Positions 24,464 through 37,090 of a stretch of 64,000 bases of DNA are shown here, piece after piece. Each line of letters opens with the position of its first letter. Positions within the stretch are counted from its first letter, which is position 1. The stretch is from Stenogyne calaminthoides. Lineage: Eukaryota; Streptophyta; Magnoliopsida; Lamiales; Lamiaceae. Where the stretch lies: NCBI GenBank assembly GCA_037126765.1, contig JBBCBC010000035.1:558001-622000 (forward strand), in the 5' to 3' direction. The translations under genes and the position numbers were made by a program. The notes beneath the pieces are model-generated. The model searched no databases and was not told the origin of the DNA. It saw only the letters and a program-made list of their open reading frames with translations.

Positions 24464-26495
24464 TGTTGGTCCCTGTTAACGTAGAGTCTCACACGTGTAT
24501 GGGGAATACACGTGTTCAGTGATTTTAAAACTTTTTCTTTTCTTGAGGTCGATGGGTCAGTTGTCCCGATGATTTGGCCCGAGAAGCACTGATTGCCTCC
24601 GAGTCAAAGTCTCATCGAGACAATGATCCCGAAGCCGCTTTAAGCTTCAGATTAACCCAATCTGAAGTTTATCATAGATCTGAGAGCTTTTGAACAGATA
24701 ATTATCTTCTTGAACCCTCGGTAGAGTTAGTTCGATTTTGGTAACTATCTCGTTCTAGCTACTCAAGTGTCTTGGAATGGTTGGCCCTATGTTTATACTC
24801 GTTTTTAGCTTTTATTTGAAAATCTTCCTTTTAATAAAACAAAGGATTAAGGCCGTGATCGGTTTGATGCAAGTTCAATGGATTGGTTCCAACTCAATAT
24901 CGATGAATTATGCTTTTCGATGAAAAACATGCAATGTATAATAATGTAGTACGTAAAGCAAAACAACACAACAATTATAGTGGTTCAGAGACTCAAGCTC
25001 CTACGTCCACTCTCTCTGACCTTCAGAGAAATTCCTTAACCACTTCCTAAAGCTTTCTGGCTAACTCACTATAGCTTACTCACTTTTCTACCTTGAGTTT
25101 TCTGCTAACTCAAACACACACAAGTGTTCAGACTACCACAAGTAGCTTACTAACTTCTTCTCTAGAGTTTTTTCTGCTAACTCAATCGTAGCTTACTAAC
25201 TCTTTTTACAACTCCAACTCACCAACGAAACACACACAAACTACCTTACAAAGGGTTTGGGTTTTGGGTTGGTTTCCAACTAGGATGAGATATCCTTTAC
25301 AATAAGAACAATGTAAAGGTTAGGATATCTCTACTAAGACTTGGATATTTCTTATCAATCTAGGCTTAGTGAATGAGTTCTCTTCAATGTGAAACACTTG
25401 GGAAATTCTAGGTTTTTCGAGTGCTTCAATTTGTAATAATACGAATGAGCTCTTGAGTTGCTTTGAAATTTCCCGTAACCTCTCAATGTAAAGGGTCACT
25501 AGTATTTATAGGCAACTTCACCAAGATCACTCTTGAAAAACTATCTGTTGGAGGAGATAGCTTCATGAGTTTCCTCTTATGGTGTTTGATGAACGGCTAT
25601 ATTTAGGGTTTGAATACTCCCTTGCATGTTTTAGGAAATATGCAGTCATGTAGCCAATCACCAATTTTTGCAGTCTGGAACATAGTACTACTGACATGAT
25701 TCAGAGTCCTGTCGCTTTCATTGTCAGTAAAGTACAGTGCTGTCTTCCTCTAATTGGTTCTTGTCTTCAGTAAATGTAGACAAACATAACTGCTCTTTTT
25801 GGTCAATATCTCTGAATGAGATTACCTTAAACAACACTTAGACTTAGTTCCTTTTGTCTGCATATGAATGTGTAGGGCAATATCTATTTTTCTGAATATT
25901 CGCATTTTTATCAGTTTTGTAGTCTTCAGATAGATATTATTCAGTGCCTCGGAACATTCAGGTTATACTGAGTATTTAGTATCTTACTTAGTCTTTAGTA
26001 ACTACTGGGTCTTCAGTATCTTCTGAGTCTTTAGTATCTTACGAGTCTTGATGTCTTACGAGTCTTGATGTCTTACGAGTCTTCCGGTGTCTTGATTGAC
26101 ATCTTGAGTCTTGATGTCTTGATGACATCTTGAGTCTTCATTGTCTTCAGTGACATCTTGAGTCTTGATATCTTGATAACTTCTTGAGTCTTGATTTCTT
26201 CGATTACTTCTTGAGTCTTGATTTCTTGACAACTTCTTTGAGTCTTGATTTCTTGATTACTTCTTGAGTCTTGATTTCTTGACCACTTCTTGAGTCTTGG
26301 TTTCTTGATTACTTCTTGAGTCTTGGTTTCTTCAAAATCTAACTTTGATCTATGTCTGGCGACTATCGTAGTGCGGTAACTTCTGAACACTCTATCTTTT
26401 GAATCGACTCGATCTATCAAGATTATCCTGAACATGTCATACTCAGGGGTTTTGGGATCTAATAAAAACTACTTTATTAAACTCATCTCCTAACA
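24464..26495 (-). repeat. 5' LTR of element 1
   Basis: TGTTGGTCCCTG at the left and ATCTCCTAACA at the right, then the TSD CGTAT. A TATA box on the - strand lies at 25502-25511. Patches at 24464-24930 and 25920-26430 show CAG/CTG changes against 12569-14686. Confidence 0.95.
25502..25511 (-). promoter_or_regulatory. TATA box of the 5' LTR of element 1
   Basis: CTATAAATAC on the - strand; would drive the genomic RNA of element 1. Confidence 0.6.
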
Positions 26496-27642
26496 CGTAT
26501 TTTTATAGTGGTTCGGACAACTCGTCCTACATCCACTCTTCCCTTCATGGGGCACCAATTTAACCAACAGATATTTATGGAGCTCTCACTCAACGGGACT
26601 TATCTCCCTCACAGGATCGCCTATAGATGTTTAATGAGTTCTTACTCTCTCGAGACTTATCTCCCTTACGCGATTGCCTATTAACTACCTTACTTAACCA
26701 CTAATTCTCTCTCGAGAAAGGGTTTGGGTTTTGAGTTATTTCCAACTAGGTGAGATTTTCCCTTACATTGTTTTAGCCTTTAAGCTAAGGTTGGAAAAAT
26801 CTCTCTAAGCTTAGGATATGGCATTTTTGCTTAGATATAACGAAGAACAGTCTTGGGTAAATCTGGATATTTAATGCTCTGTGTTCTTGAATTGAGATGC
26901 TTGAATATTTGTCTTTAATCTTCACTTTGCAGCATTCTCCATTTTTTTCTTATGAAGATAGTGCAATGTATTTATAATGTGGATTTGAATATTACCATTG
27001 GAGAGTAAATTCAAATCCATACTAATAGTCTTCCAGCTTTTCTTTGTCCTTTTGCACTGTTTTTTGCAGCTTTATGTCACATCCATATATGTGTTGTCAT
27101 CTTCTCATTGGACAACTTTTTGTGTGTCTAACAAATCTGATCAACTCGCCTGATTACTGTTTATCTGTGCTGATTTCACTGTTCATCTTGTTGATTTCTG
27201 GTCGCAGATTTACGTCGCTTTGATCGATCAATCACCTAATCGACAAGAAAGCGGATCAGTCCGCCTCGCATCTGATCAGATCAAAGAAAGCGACGTCGAA
27301 TCGCTACATTAATCGCTTTCTGATCGCATCGAAAATCAAGCATATGCATCGAAAACTGCCATAAAGAAACATCGAAAAATCAAGCATAAGATCTTGCATC
27401 GTAAAACTCAGTATGCGGTAGGTCGGTTTACGCTCGATTAACTTTCGAACTCATCCTTCTCATCTGATCTCGATCAGCCTCGTCTACAGCCTCGTCTGAT
27501 CTCGATCATCTTCGTCTGATTTCATGAGTTCCCCCTTAACTTGTTCTCTCGTTCCTCCTCAACTTGTTATCTGTGGATTAACTTAAATAACATAAGTTGA
27601 TAGTGTTTTTGCATAATTCATCAAAACAAAAATATCCCAACA
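26496..27642 (-). repeat. Type C LTR, second part
   Basis: This continues the LTR 12433-12568 after element 1, starting with the second copy of the TSD CGTAT. It ends with AAAATATCCCAACA at 27642. A TATA box on the - strand is near 26965-26975. The next base already belongs to ORF3 of element 2. Confidence 0.85.
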
Positions 27643-30600
27643 ATTTCATCTTCAGGAACTTCAAGATTAAACATCCCAATGTATCTTTTCTCCAGTTCAT
27701 CTCTTTCTTTATTGATTTCAGGATTGTTTCCAGTTAATCTCAACTGAGCAGCATATCCAGCAATTTCCTGAGAAATGATAGCTTCATTAACAAATCCGTT
27801 TTCAAATCTTGGAGGAGGAAATGTGTATGGCCACGGAGCAACAATCTTGACATCATGCTCATCTGCAAGATTGATCCATTTTTATAGATATTTGGGGTAG
27901 AAGGTCAGTAGATATTCCAGGAAGGCTTCATTACTGTCAGGATTGCTTCCCTTCCATTCCCTGAGAATATCATGGTAGAACCAGAATGTCCTTTTAATCT
28001 CTTCCCATACATCATTGATCTGAATGGGCATCCATTGATCAATGTGTGGCCATTTTTGCATCTTCACAACTCCTTTCCTTCTGTTAATGAACTTTCTGAA
28101 GACTCCTCTCCTTTTTTGCTCTTCCTCTTGCTTTTTCTTGGTCAGTTTAGCTCCTGATACTGAGGCAGCAATTCTTTTCTCTTTTTCAACAATGAGAGCC
28201 TTCAGGGTTTTCTTCACAATAAAATCTCCAGGCTGAGTTCTAGCTTCCACTCTGGGTTCTCTCTTAGCTTCAATTTCAGTTTCTTCAGATTCAGATAAAT
28301 CAACAACCAACTTCCTCTGAACTGGTTTGGATAATCTCTTCTTCTTCTTTCTCTCAGGTTCAATAAAGGCCACAGCCTTTCTTTTCTCCTATCTAGGATG
28401 TGCTTCCCCAGTTTTGCTTGACTCAGTGGCTCTTCTTTGAAGCATCTTCTCAGCAGCCACTTCTTAATTAGTTTGTTCATCAGTGTGAGTGAACACTGGT
28501 TCTTCAGTTTCTTTGAATTTCAGCTTTTCAGTAGCCTCTATTTCACTCAGGGCCACCAGAATTTTCTTTGCTTCTGATTCTTCTTGAGCTTTCTTCTCCA
28601 AGGTTTGTGTTAACAACTTATCCAACTCACCCTTTGAAGAGTGGGATGTCCTTTCCCCCTTTTTGGCATCATACCTTGGGAGAATCTGAGATAGTGCAGC
28701 ATCCATATAGAACTGTTCTTTCCCTAAGCTCCTTACTTCACTAGCCAAGTGATCATGTTCATCTTCTAATCTTCTCAGATAGTTCTTGGCTACAGAGACT
28801 TCATCAAAAAGTAGGGCAAACTGTGCTGAGAATGCCTCATGCATCATTTTTGTCATCTTGGTCATGAGCAGAGTGCTCATTTCCTCAACAGCTGATTTGA
28901 GCATCTGTTCATTTTTCTTAGTCAGTTTAGCTTCAAGATAAGCAGTTCTATCTTGGTACTTCTTCTCCATATTTTCAGTGAGCTCTCTCCCAACTCCATC
29001 AAGCTTTACATCTAGAGCAGCAATCTTTTTAGAAAGTTCAATTTGGACTTGAAGAACATCATTAGATGAACTTAGGCTCTCCATATTTCGAGATTGATCA
29101 GCCAGTGTCATTTCCATCCGAGTCATCTTAGCCATCATTGGCTCCACTTTCTTCAGCTCATCCAGGATTGGAGTTAAATCAATCTCTGGAACTTGTACAG
29201 ATTGCTCCAAATGAGCCTCAGTCTGCATACCACAATCAACAAACTTAAAGATAGGCACTTTAGTAATTTTGGCATAAGTAATAGTAGTGCCAAAAGATAC
29301 CTGAAGGATTCTATCTTCAGTCTGAGGATTTTAAGTTTCAGCAGTGATAGGTTGTGATCCACCAATTTGTTCAGGCTCAGCAGCCTTTTCTTGCTCAGCT
29401 GACTTCTCCTTTTCAGCTTCACTTTCCTTCTCAGGTTGTTCTTCTTCACCTTGCTTATCTCCTTCACCTCCGGTATTCTTTGAACTCGACTCACCAGCCT
29501 CTGCAGACTTCTTTCAGCTAACTTCTTCTTAATAAGCTCATCAAACTTAGCAATTTTAATCCTTAGTTTTGTCTTCCTGAACCCAGAGAACTCTGTTAGA
29601 GCAGCAGTCTCAGCACTCCACCATTCTTCTCCTCTGAAGGAGGCAATGTTCAGCATTTCTGGGAGTGATTGATTCAGAATGTAGACAGTTGTCCTGAGTC
29701 TGAAGAAAAGATCCTGAAGGTCAGGATACGCTACGAGTTCAGGATATCTGTCTAACATGAACCGTTCCCCCTTGCTTCGCCATTCAGTCTCTTATGCTTC
29801 TCCCTTTTTCAAAATTGGACTTTCAGGAATGGTCAGATCAGTTTGAATGATTTAAAGATCTGAGGGGTGGTCAAGGAATGGTTCATTTAGGAGAACATCA
29901 AGATTCAGCGGTTCCTGAGCTTCTGTCTGTTCTGTGGTATGGACTGGTGGAAGCTGAGTTTGGCTTTCTTCAGGAATTTTCTGAGCTCCTTGGATTATTT
30001 CCTGAGAGATTTTGTCGGTTCCAAGAGATGTTTCCATCACCTCTGAAAACACATGCTCTTCTTCAACTTCATGTTCTCCAATGTTCTTGACAGCCTGAGC
30101 CAATACCTAAAGAGGTGACTTCATTCCCACCTGAGCCTCAGACTGAGTTTCCTCGAACTTAGTTTCATTGGCCTCTTTCTCAGCAATTGTCTGAAGTTTT
30201 TTCCTCTTATGAGGTGCCAAAGTTTTCGTTTTCAGCTTCTGTCCTGCCTCTCTTTTCAGCTTCAAAAGATTTTTTCCTCTTTCTTGCCTTTTTTCAACTG
30301 AGCTGGACTCAGTAGCCTTCTGACGCTCTTGTCTTGTTCTCCTTGTTTGAACATGAGCAGGAGATGGTATGTCTTCCTCAGTTTTCTCTTCCGCAGTTTC
30401 TTCCTAACTCGTGTCTTCCTGAGTTTCAACTGATTTTTCCTACAACTTCCTTTGCCCTTTTTAAGATTTTTGCCTGAACATTATTCGAGTTCTGGGAAAT
30501 TCATTGCTTTTGGCAAACATGTCATCCTCTTCAATACATGCTTCCAGAATGAATGCAATCTTTGAGGCATGCTGAATCTTCCCTTTGATACTCACCACGT

Positions 30601-31240
30601 CACCATCCCATTTGATGTGTTTAACTTGATCACTCACCACATTGATCAAATATTGCAGTCGGTTGAAGTCCTTTGAGGGTGAGTCCTCAATTGCAGCCAT
30701 CAATCGCAACTTTGGCTTGCTAATTTGTTCATGGCTCCCAGAACCACTCATAAAACACTTGCTTACAGTATCCAGAAGTACTCTGTACTTTGGTTTTAAG
30801 TGTTTTTTGTTCAGAGTTGCCTCAAACTTGACAGCATCTATAGAAATCTTATCCAAATACTCTTGTTCTTTGCCATCCATATACAAAGTAGGATCTTCCC
30901 CCTTATTACATAACTCATAAATAACATTTAAGTTATTTGGAATTATGTAAAGCTCTCGAGTGAAATCTATACCCTTATGCCCTTTCGACAGTTGATACAC
31001 AGTAATCTTAGAAATTATGCAATTTTCTTGATCTAAATGCATATTGGCAACAAATTTGATAACCTCTTGGGGGTATTCTCATTCTGGGCGATTTTCGACA
31101 AGAAATGTGAGTTTTGCCAATCGAAGCATATGTAGAGCTTCTTCTTCGTAAGGTGTATTGGTTGCTCCATCAAATGCCACAACATGTTCATAGTAGGGTT
31201 TGTTGTATTCCGCGAGTTTGGCAAAGATTGAGATAGTCAT
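27643..31240 (-). pseudogene. ORF3 of element 2 (post-pol ORF)
   Basis: It starts at 31240 (MTISIFAKLAEYNKPYYEH). Open pieces are 31240-31079, 31042-30461, 30103-29852, 29758-29174, 29258-28464 and 28373-27882, with the tail cut by the deletion at 27643. It has the same domain order as in element 1: N-terminal region with RELYIIPNNLNVIYEL and HLKPKYRVLLDTVSK, charged middle, coiled coil (28600-29240), basic stretch, and C-terminal ILREWKGSNPDSNEAF. Several of the stops are TAG where element 1 has CAG (30107-30109 and about 30405-30407). No membrane segment is seen. Confidence 0.85.
28653..28666 (-). other. Internal PPT-like tract inside ORF3 of element 2
   Basis: CCAAAAAGGGGGAA on the - strand, again coding Ala-Lys-Lys-Gly-Glu. 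See the matching sites at 15923 and 48367. Confidence 0.75.
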
Positions 31241-31856
31241 TTTAGAGTTTTTGAAGGATTTGAAGTGCAGGGTTTTTTTTCTGGAGTGATTTTGAAGACG
31301 AAGAATATGAATAATGAAGATGAAGTCTTCCAAATGAGTGAAGAGGGGTATATATATAAATCCCCACAATCAATCTAGTCCGTTGGATTAGGTTAAGAGT
31401 AGTTAATCAACGGTTGCACGATTTTCAAGGAAAAATCAGTTTATAAATGGGTAAGTGAAAGGACAGCGAATGGGTAACAGCTGCCATTTTTATCCATTAT
31501 AGTGAATGTGTACAGTATTCAACCACTATTTCTGCAGACTGTTTGACTCGCCCAAAAATTTCAATAGTTCCGCCCATTTATTTCCTCAGGTGTTTTATCA
31601 TTTATATCAAATGATTTCTGAGCAATCAGTTAGATAGTAAATGTAGTGCATGAGTCATTAATTACTTTAGACTAATTTTTGAATATCAGTCTTACTGAGT
31701 TCTGACCTTGCTACAACAATCAGTGTACTTTTGATAACTGAGCTAAGGTTACTGAGTTTTCCAAGACTCGGTGAGGATAACCTTATTTTTATCTTGAGTT
31801 TTTCAGTGGGTCCTGAAAAAATTCATGCCTCTTAAAACCTTAAATTTTTCAGATAC
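31241..31856 (-). other. Spacer between RNase H and ORF3 of element 2
   Basis: Non-coding. It aligns with 18372-19131 of element 1. No ORF or RNA motif recognised. Confidence 0.65.
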
Positions 31857-32330
31857 TTATTCACCTGGATCCAACATACCCAATTCAACTGATAGTTCCT
31901 GAAATCTTGACTCAGCCAAAGGTTTTGTCAAAATATCAGCTCTTTGTTTATCAGTATGAATTTTCTCCATTCGGATATCCTTCTTCTCAACATGATCTCT
32001 GATGAAATGATGTCTGATATCAACGTGCTTACATCTGGTGTGCAATACTGGATTTAGTGTAATAGCAATTGCACTATTATTATCACAAAATATTGGTACT
32101 TCATTGGCTACAACCTTATAATCCCTCAATTGTTGTCTGAGCCAAAGAATCTGCGCATAACAGCTTCCTGCAACCATGTATTCAGCTTCAGTAGTACTGG
32201 TTGCTACTGAGGTCTATTTCTTTGAAAACCATGATATCAGTTTACTTATAAAAAATTGATAGGTTCCTGTAGTAGATTTCATGTAAATTCTACAACCACC
32301 ATAATCAGCATCTGTATAACCAGTTAATTC
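31857..32330 (-). pseudogene. RNase H of element 2
   Basis: The domain covers LTGYTDADYGGC (first acid), STTEAEY (second) and CDNNSAIAIT (third), then HVDIRHHFIRDHV and the end TDKQRADILTKPLAE. A TAG at 32214-32216 after SWFSKK interrupts it where element 1 has a Gln codon. RNase H removes the RNA strand during cDNA synthesis. All catalytic residues are present, so this single stop is the main visible defect. Confidence 0.88.
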
Positions 32331-32914
32331 AAGGTTATCATCAGTTGGATACCATAATCCTCTATTCACTGTTCCTTTAAGATATCTCAGGATCTTTTTG
32401 GCAGCTTCCATGTGACTAGCCTTTGGATTAGCTTGGTATCTTGCACATATCCCAATAGCAAAAGTAATATCAGGCCTACTTGCTGTGAGATAGAGTAGTG
32501 ATCCAATGATCCCTCTATAATCAGTGTGATTAACTGATTTGCCTTCAGGATCAGGATTCATTTTGTAATTAGTATTCATAGGAATTATAACTGCATTGCA
32601 ATTTTGTACACCATACTTAGCAATCAGGTCTCTGGTATACTTTGCTTGATTGATGAATATTCCTTCCTTAGTTTGTTTCATCTGAAGTCCTAGAAAGAAA
32701 TTCATCTCCCCCATCATTGACATCTCAAACTTTCCTTTCATCAGGGCAAAAAACTTGTCACACATCTGATGATTAGGAGATCCAAATATGATGTCATCCA
32801 CATAAATTTGAACTAGTAAAATATCTTTCCCATCTTCAATACTGAACAAGGTTATATCAACAGCTCCTTTGGTAAAACCATGATCAGTAAGAAACTGAGA
32901 AAGAGTATCACACC
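32216..32914 (-). pseudogene. Reverse transcriptase of element 2, C-terminal half
   Basis: It follows the solo LTR. The catalytic motif IYVDDIIFGSPNHQ is at about 32785-32815, followed by FEMSMMGEMNFFLGLQ and LYLTASRPDITFA. It is one open frame to the TAG at 32214. Confidence 0.9.
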
Positions 32915-35082
32915 TGTTGGAATTTAGATGCACGTAAAACACGTAATCACATGCGCAACATAAATTAAGTTCACCAACAACGAACAGTTAATTGCATACA
33001 GATTACAATAATCATAACGAGAAATCTTACTGTAGATTGAGCGCAGATTTCTCTACTACAGTATCGAGGATAATCCCCGATTATAGACTTGTACAGATTT
33101 GCCAGCATTGAATCCTGAGACAGACTTGCTATGAAAATCCAAACTCCAGATCTTATGGAGAAAATATGAAGTAAAGTTGTTTGTGAATTCCCTGGAGCTT
33201 GTATATATAGGGAGGCTCAGCTTAAACCCTAAGCTAATTAGGGAAATAAAATCCCTAATCTTGAATTAAATTAATTCCTTTTAATTTAATTCCCTTAATC
33301 TACGGATTTAAATGCCTTATATGAAAATCTCTACGATTTATTTTCATATGCATTAAATCCTACAATTATATTCCAAATATAATTATTGGGAATTCTTATT
33401 TAATTAAATCCAATTTAATTAAATATTAAATATTAATAATAATTAATTCCAAATTAATCTATTATTAATTACTTCTCCATAAATTAAATATTAAATCAAA
33501 TTTAATATTTAATCAACCAACTATAATCCATAAAAGGGAACTACTTGTTGTGTGACTAACGGTCTTAATTGAACCCTAGTCAATTAGTCTTCTGTGTCTT
33601 CAGAGTCTTCTGAGTCTTCAGGGTCTTCTGAGTCTTCACAGATATACTGACTGATATACTGAGTCTTAATGCTGAGTCTCTCAGTTTCACACTGAGTCTT
33701 CAGTTTCTCAGTTTCTAACTGAGTCTTCAGTTTCTCAGTTTCACACTGAAACTTCAGAAACTTCAGTTTCATACTGAAACTTCAGTTTCTTCAGAACCTA
33801 TCAGAATCTAACCTGATCTATATCTGCTGACTATACATTTTGCAGATATCATCCTGAATACTCTAAAACTGAATCCTGACTCAACTATCAAGATTATCCT
33901 GAACATGTCATACTCAAGGGTTTTGGGATCTAATCAAAATCTCTCTTTATTAAATTCATCTCCCAACAATTATTATTGGGAATTCCTATTTAATTAAATC
34001 CAATTTAATTAAATATTAATAATAATTAATTCCAAATTAATCTAATATTAATTAATTCTCCATAAATTAAATATTAAATCCAATTTAACATTTAATCAAC
34101 CAACTATAATCCTTAAAAGGGAACTACTTGTTGTGTGACCCATATGCCCTCATATATCGAGCGATTAGTCAAACTAACGGTCTTAATTGAACCCTAGTCA
34201 ATAAATCAGACATTCTCAATATATGAGGTACGTTGCGAGAAACATGCAACTACCTGTAACTGAAACATGGGCAATTACGATTTCCTCCTTTCATTCACGA
34301 ATACTCGATTAGTCGTGAACATGATGAAGTGTCTATTCAAATAACTTAATCAATTTATCACTAACTGATCATTATTGTCACACTTAATCACAAAGTCTAA
34401 GTTGACGTGCATTGGCCAATGACTTTGATCCTATTATGATGAGAAGATGAGTATTCTCTCTAAATCCACTTCGAGGAATGAATCCTTTTCTTGGCTCAAT
34501 ACATGCACTTCGTGATGAACCCAATCCAAGCCGTATCTACCCATGGAAGGGTGCAAGCATTGGTCATGGTCAAAGTTCATCATCCCACACATGTCGTGCG
34601 TATTGACCTCAAGTCAAAGAAGTATCGCATCGCTCCCACTAACCAAGACACCCGTAGACACATATAGTGGAAATACATCAAACGGTTTCTCGGATGGGTA
34701 TACCAATACCCTCTAAGGTATTTGTGCATCCATCATGAGATACCTAGTATCTCGTAGTAAGTGAGATCTTACTACACTCTCTAAGAGTATGATGCAGATC
34801 GCACACCAATCTCCATTGCATCATCAATATCCCATTCTTGATGATCCTCGATTGGGGCTATTTAAGAATCATCTTAAGTCATCTGAGTTCTCACTCACTC
34901 AATGACAACAGTGACTCAAGGGAACACATATAAGAATAAATGCAAACAATCAAACATAATATTCTAATGAGTGTAACGCCATACATTTAATATCAAACAA
35001 ACAATAATATTAAACCAATACTGAATATTATCTGAGTATTATGTCCTTACAATGGATTGTCTCTAGGACACTAAAACTTACA
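32915..35082 (-). mobile_element. Solo LTR inserted in the RT of element 2
   Basis: This 2168-bp insertion begins TGTTGGAATTTAG and ends ACTTACA. It is flanked by ACACC (32910-32914) and ATACC (35083-35087), a 5-bp duplication with one change. No coding region is present, so it is a solo LTR left by LTR-LTR recombination. On the - strand it reads TGTAAGTTTTAGTGTCC..., with a TATA box (CTATATATAC) near 33202-33212 and about 290 bp of likely R/U5, so it probably runs on the - strand. It contains a foreign piece of a Sirevirus LTR (33585-33966). Confidence 0.85.
33585..33966 (-). repeat. Sirevirus LTR tail embedded in the solo LTR
   Basis: Runs of TCTTCAGAG/TCTGAGTCTTCAG, then the conserved end (TGAACATGTCATACTCAAGG, CATCTCCCAACA), as in the LTRs of elements 1 and 2. 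It is flanked by two copies of about 215-235 bp of the host LTR (33369-33584 and 33967-34203). Confidence 0.8.
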
Positions 35083-35631
35083 ATACCATGCTCTGGGTGC
35101 TTGCTTTAGACCATACAAGACTTTTTTGAGCCTGTAAACTTGGTCATTCTGACGAAATCCAGGAGGTTGTTCCACATAAACCTCTTCTTTCAGCACACCA
35201 TTCAGAAATGCACTTTTTACATCCATCTGATAAACTGTGAATTTCATGTGAGCAGCATATGCAAGAAACAATCTGATGGCTTCTAGTCTTGCAACAGGTG
35301 CAAATGTCTCATCATAAATCAAGCCTTCTTCTTGGGAATAACCTTGTGCAACTAGCCTTGCCTTGTTTCTTACAATGTAATTGTTTTCATCTCTCTTGTT
35401 CTTGAATACCCATTTAGTCCCAATCACATTGTGCCTCTTAGGTATGTCTACTAGCACCCAAACTTCATTTCTTGTAAACAAATTCAGCTCTTTCTGCATA
35501 GCAATAATCCAGAAAGAATCCTGAAGAGCTTCTTCAATCTCAGTTGGTTCCTTCTCAGATAGGAAGCAACAGAATAAAACACTTTCACCATGGAACTTTC
35601 TTGTTCTAACACCTTCTGATAGATCACCCAC
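35083..35631 (-). pseudogene. Reverse transcriptase of element 2, N-terminal half
   Basis: Open frame with GTKWVFKNKRDE, NKARLVAQGYSQEEGL, YQMDVKSAFLNGVLKEEVY and KKVLYGLKQAPRAWY, the first part of RVT_2. It is cut at 35083 by the solo LTR and continues at 32914. Confidence 0.9.
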
Positions 35632-36135
35632 AATCTGACTTTAGGGATGACTATCTAACTATGTTCTCCTGGATGTTCCCCCTTCAGTAGTATCCTCAAC
35701 ATTAGAAATGTTAGGTTCAGGTAATTCATCAAACTCAGGGAACAACAGAAAAGGAGAGAGAGAATTATCTTCCTCAGAGGAAATTACATTCAGAGCATTG
35801 TCAGTGACATTTATTCCCCCTTGGTTGATAGATTCAGAGTTTGCCTCAGCTGTGACCACATCTTCATCAGCAGTACATACCTGAGTCTGAACTGAGGTTT
35901 GTTCAGATTGGTCAGCTTCAATGTGTTGGCTTTCCTTTAGTGGAGAACTATCATCCTGAGTTTCACCAGCCTGAGTATTTCCATCCTGAGCTTCTTTGTC
36001 TGAGTCTGACTCACTCCATTCATAGAAAATGATTGGCTTCTTCTTTTCAGTCTCAGAGGATGTTTTAACATTCCTTTTTAGGCTTAGTCTGGTGATTCTC
36101 TTTGTCAGATCTCCTGAGTCATGTTCCTGTTTCTT
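35632..36135 (-). pseudogene. Integrase-RT linker of element 2
   Basis: Acidic, Ser/Gln-rich polyprotein linker with a few stops, for example near 35642. One open part at 35859-35659 contains FPEFDELPEPNISNVED. It aligns with the linker of element 1. Confidence 0.6.
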
Positions 36136-37090
36136 CTAAATACAAGTAGATTCATCAAAAACAACATGAGGTGTTTCTTCCACAATAAGGGTCCTACAGT
36201 TGTAAACTCTGAAGGCTTTACTGACTTCAGAATATCCTAAGAATATCCCTCCATCAGCTTTGCTATCAAAGGTCTTCAACTGATCGTTACCATTATTGTG
36301 TACGAAACACTTACAACCAAACACACGAAACAAAGAGATAAGAGGCTTCCTTTCATTCCACAACTCATAAGGTGTTTTTCCTTGATCTTTTGTCAGCATG
36401 GATCTGTTCAGAGAATAGCATGCAGTGTTGACTGCTTCAGCCCAAAATCTCTTAGGAATGTCAGCTTCAGCAATCATTGTTCTTGCAGCTTCTTTAAGTG
36501 TCCTATTTCTTCTTTCAGCAACACCATTCTGTTGTGGGGTCCTTGCAGCTGATGTTTCATGAGCTATTCCATTTGCTGCACAATAATCAGATATAATATG
36601 GTTGATAAATTCAGTGCCTTTATCTGATCTGATTTTGACCACACTCAGATTCTTTTCATTACTGAGTCTTTTCAGTAATTCAGGCAGTTTAGTTTGAGTC
36701 TCTTTCTTACTTAGTAAGAATATGACCCAAGTATACCTAGAGTATTCATCAACTACCACAAGTGTGTATTTCCTGCCATTAGTGCTCACAGGTGTTACTG
36801 GACCAAATAGATCCATATGCAACAATTGAAGTATTCTATCAGTAGAAACTTCTACTTTGCTTTTGAATGATGCTTTGATTTGTTTTCCTTTCTGACAGGC
36901 ATTACATATATGATCTTTACTGAACACTTCATTTGGTAACCCCTTCACAAGTGCTAATCTTGCAAGTTTGTTCAGGGTTTTGAAGTTTAAGTGATTCAGC
37001 CTTTTGTGCCATAACCAACTGGTGTCAGTAGAACTTTATGCAACTAGACATGTATCCATGGGAGTTAATCTCCAGTCAGCAATATACACA
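36136..37090 (-). pseudogene. Integrase of element 2
   Basis: The HHCC finger is at 37020-36890 (LWHKRLNHLNF, CNACQKGKQIK). The core has all three catalytic residues: Asp in LLHMDLFGPV, Asp in KIRSDKGTEF and Glu in NGVAERRNRT, then FRVFGCKCFVH and the C-terminal end. The piece 36948-36136 is open for 270 codons. A TAG near 37035 lies upstream of the finger. The enzyme would be active if that stop were absent. Confidence 0.9.

Larger units (their letters stand above)
12569..26495 (-). mobile_element. Element 1: Sirevirus-like Ty1/Copia retrotransposon
   Basis: About 13.9 kb on the - strand. LTRs of about 2.1 and 2.0 kb are flanked by the 5-bp target duplication CGTAT (12564-12568 and 26496-26500). 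The PBS matches initiator Met tRNA in degraded form. The order from right to left is gag, protease, integrase, RT, RNase H, an extra long ORF3, PPT. A Copia element with a long extra ORF between pol and the 3' LTR, with an AAAAAGGGGGAA tract, is the Sirevirus plan. All domains are open over long stretches but interrupted by stops and frameshifts. It is inserted in the type C LTR. Confidence 0.93.

Noticed and set aside
1..27642. Reading all frameshifts in element 1 as true decay
   Set aside because: Many coincide with CTG/CAG sites in patches and may be sequencing artefacts.
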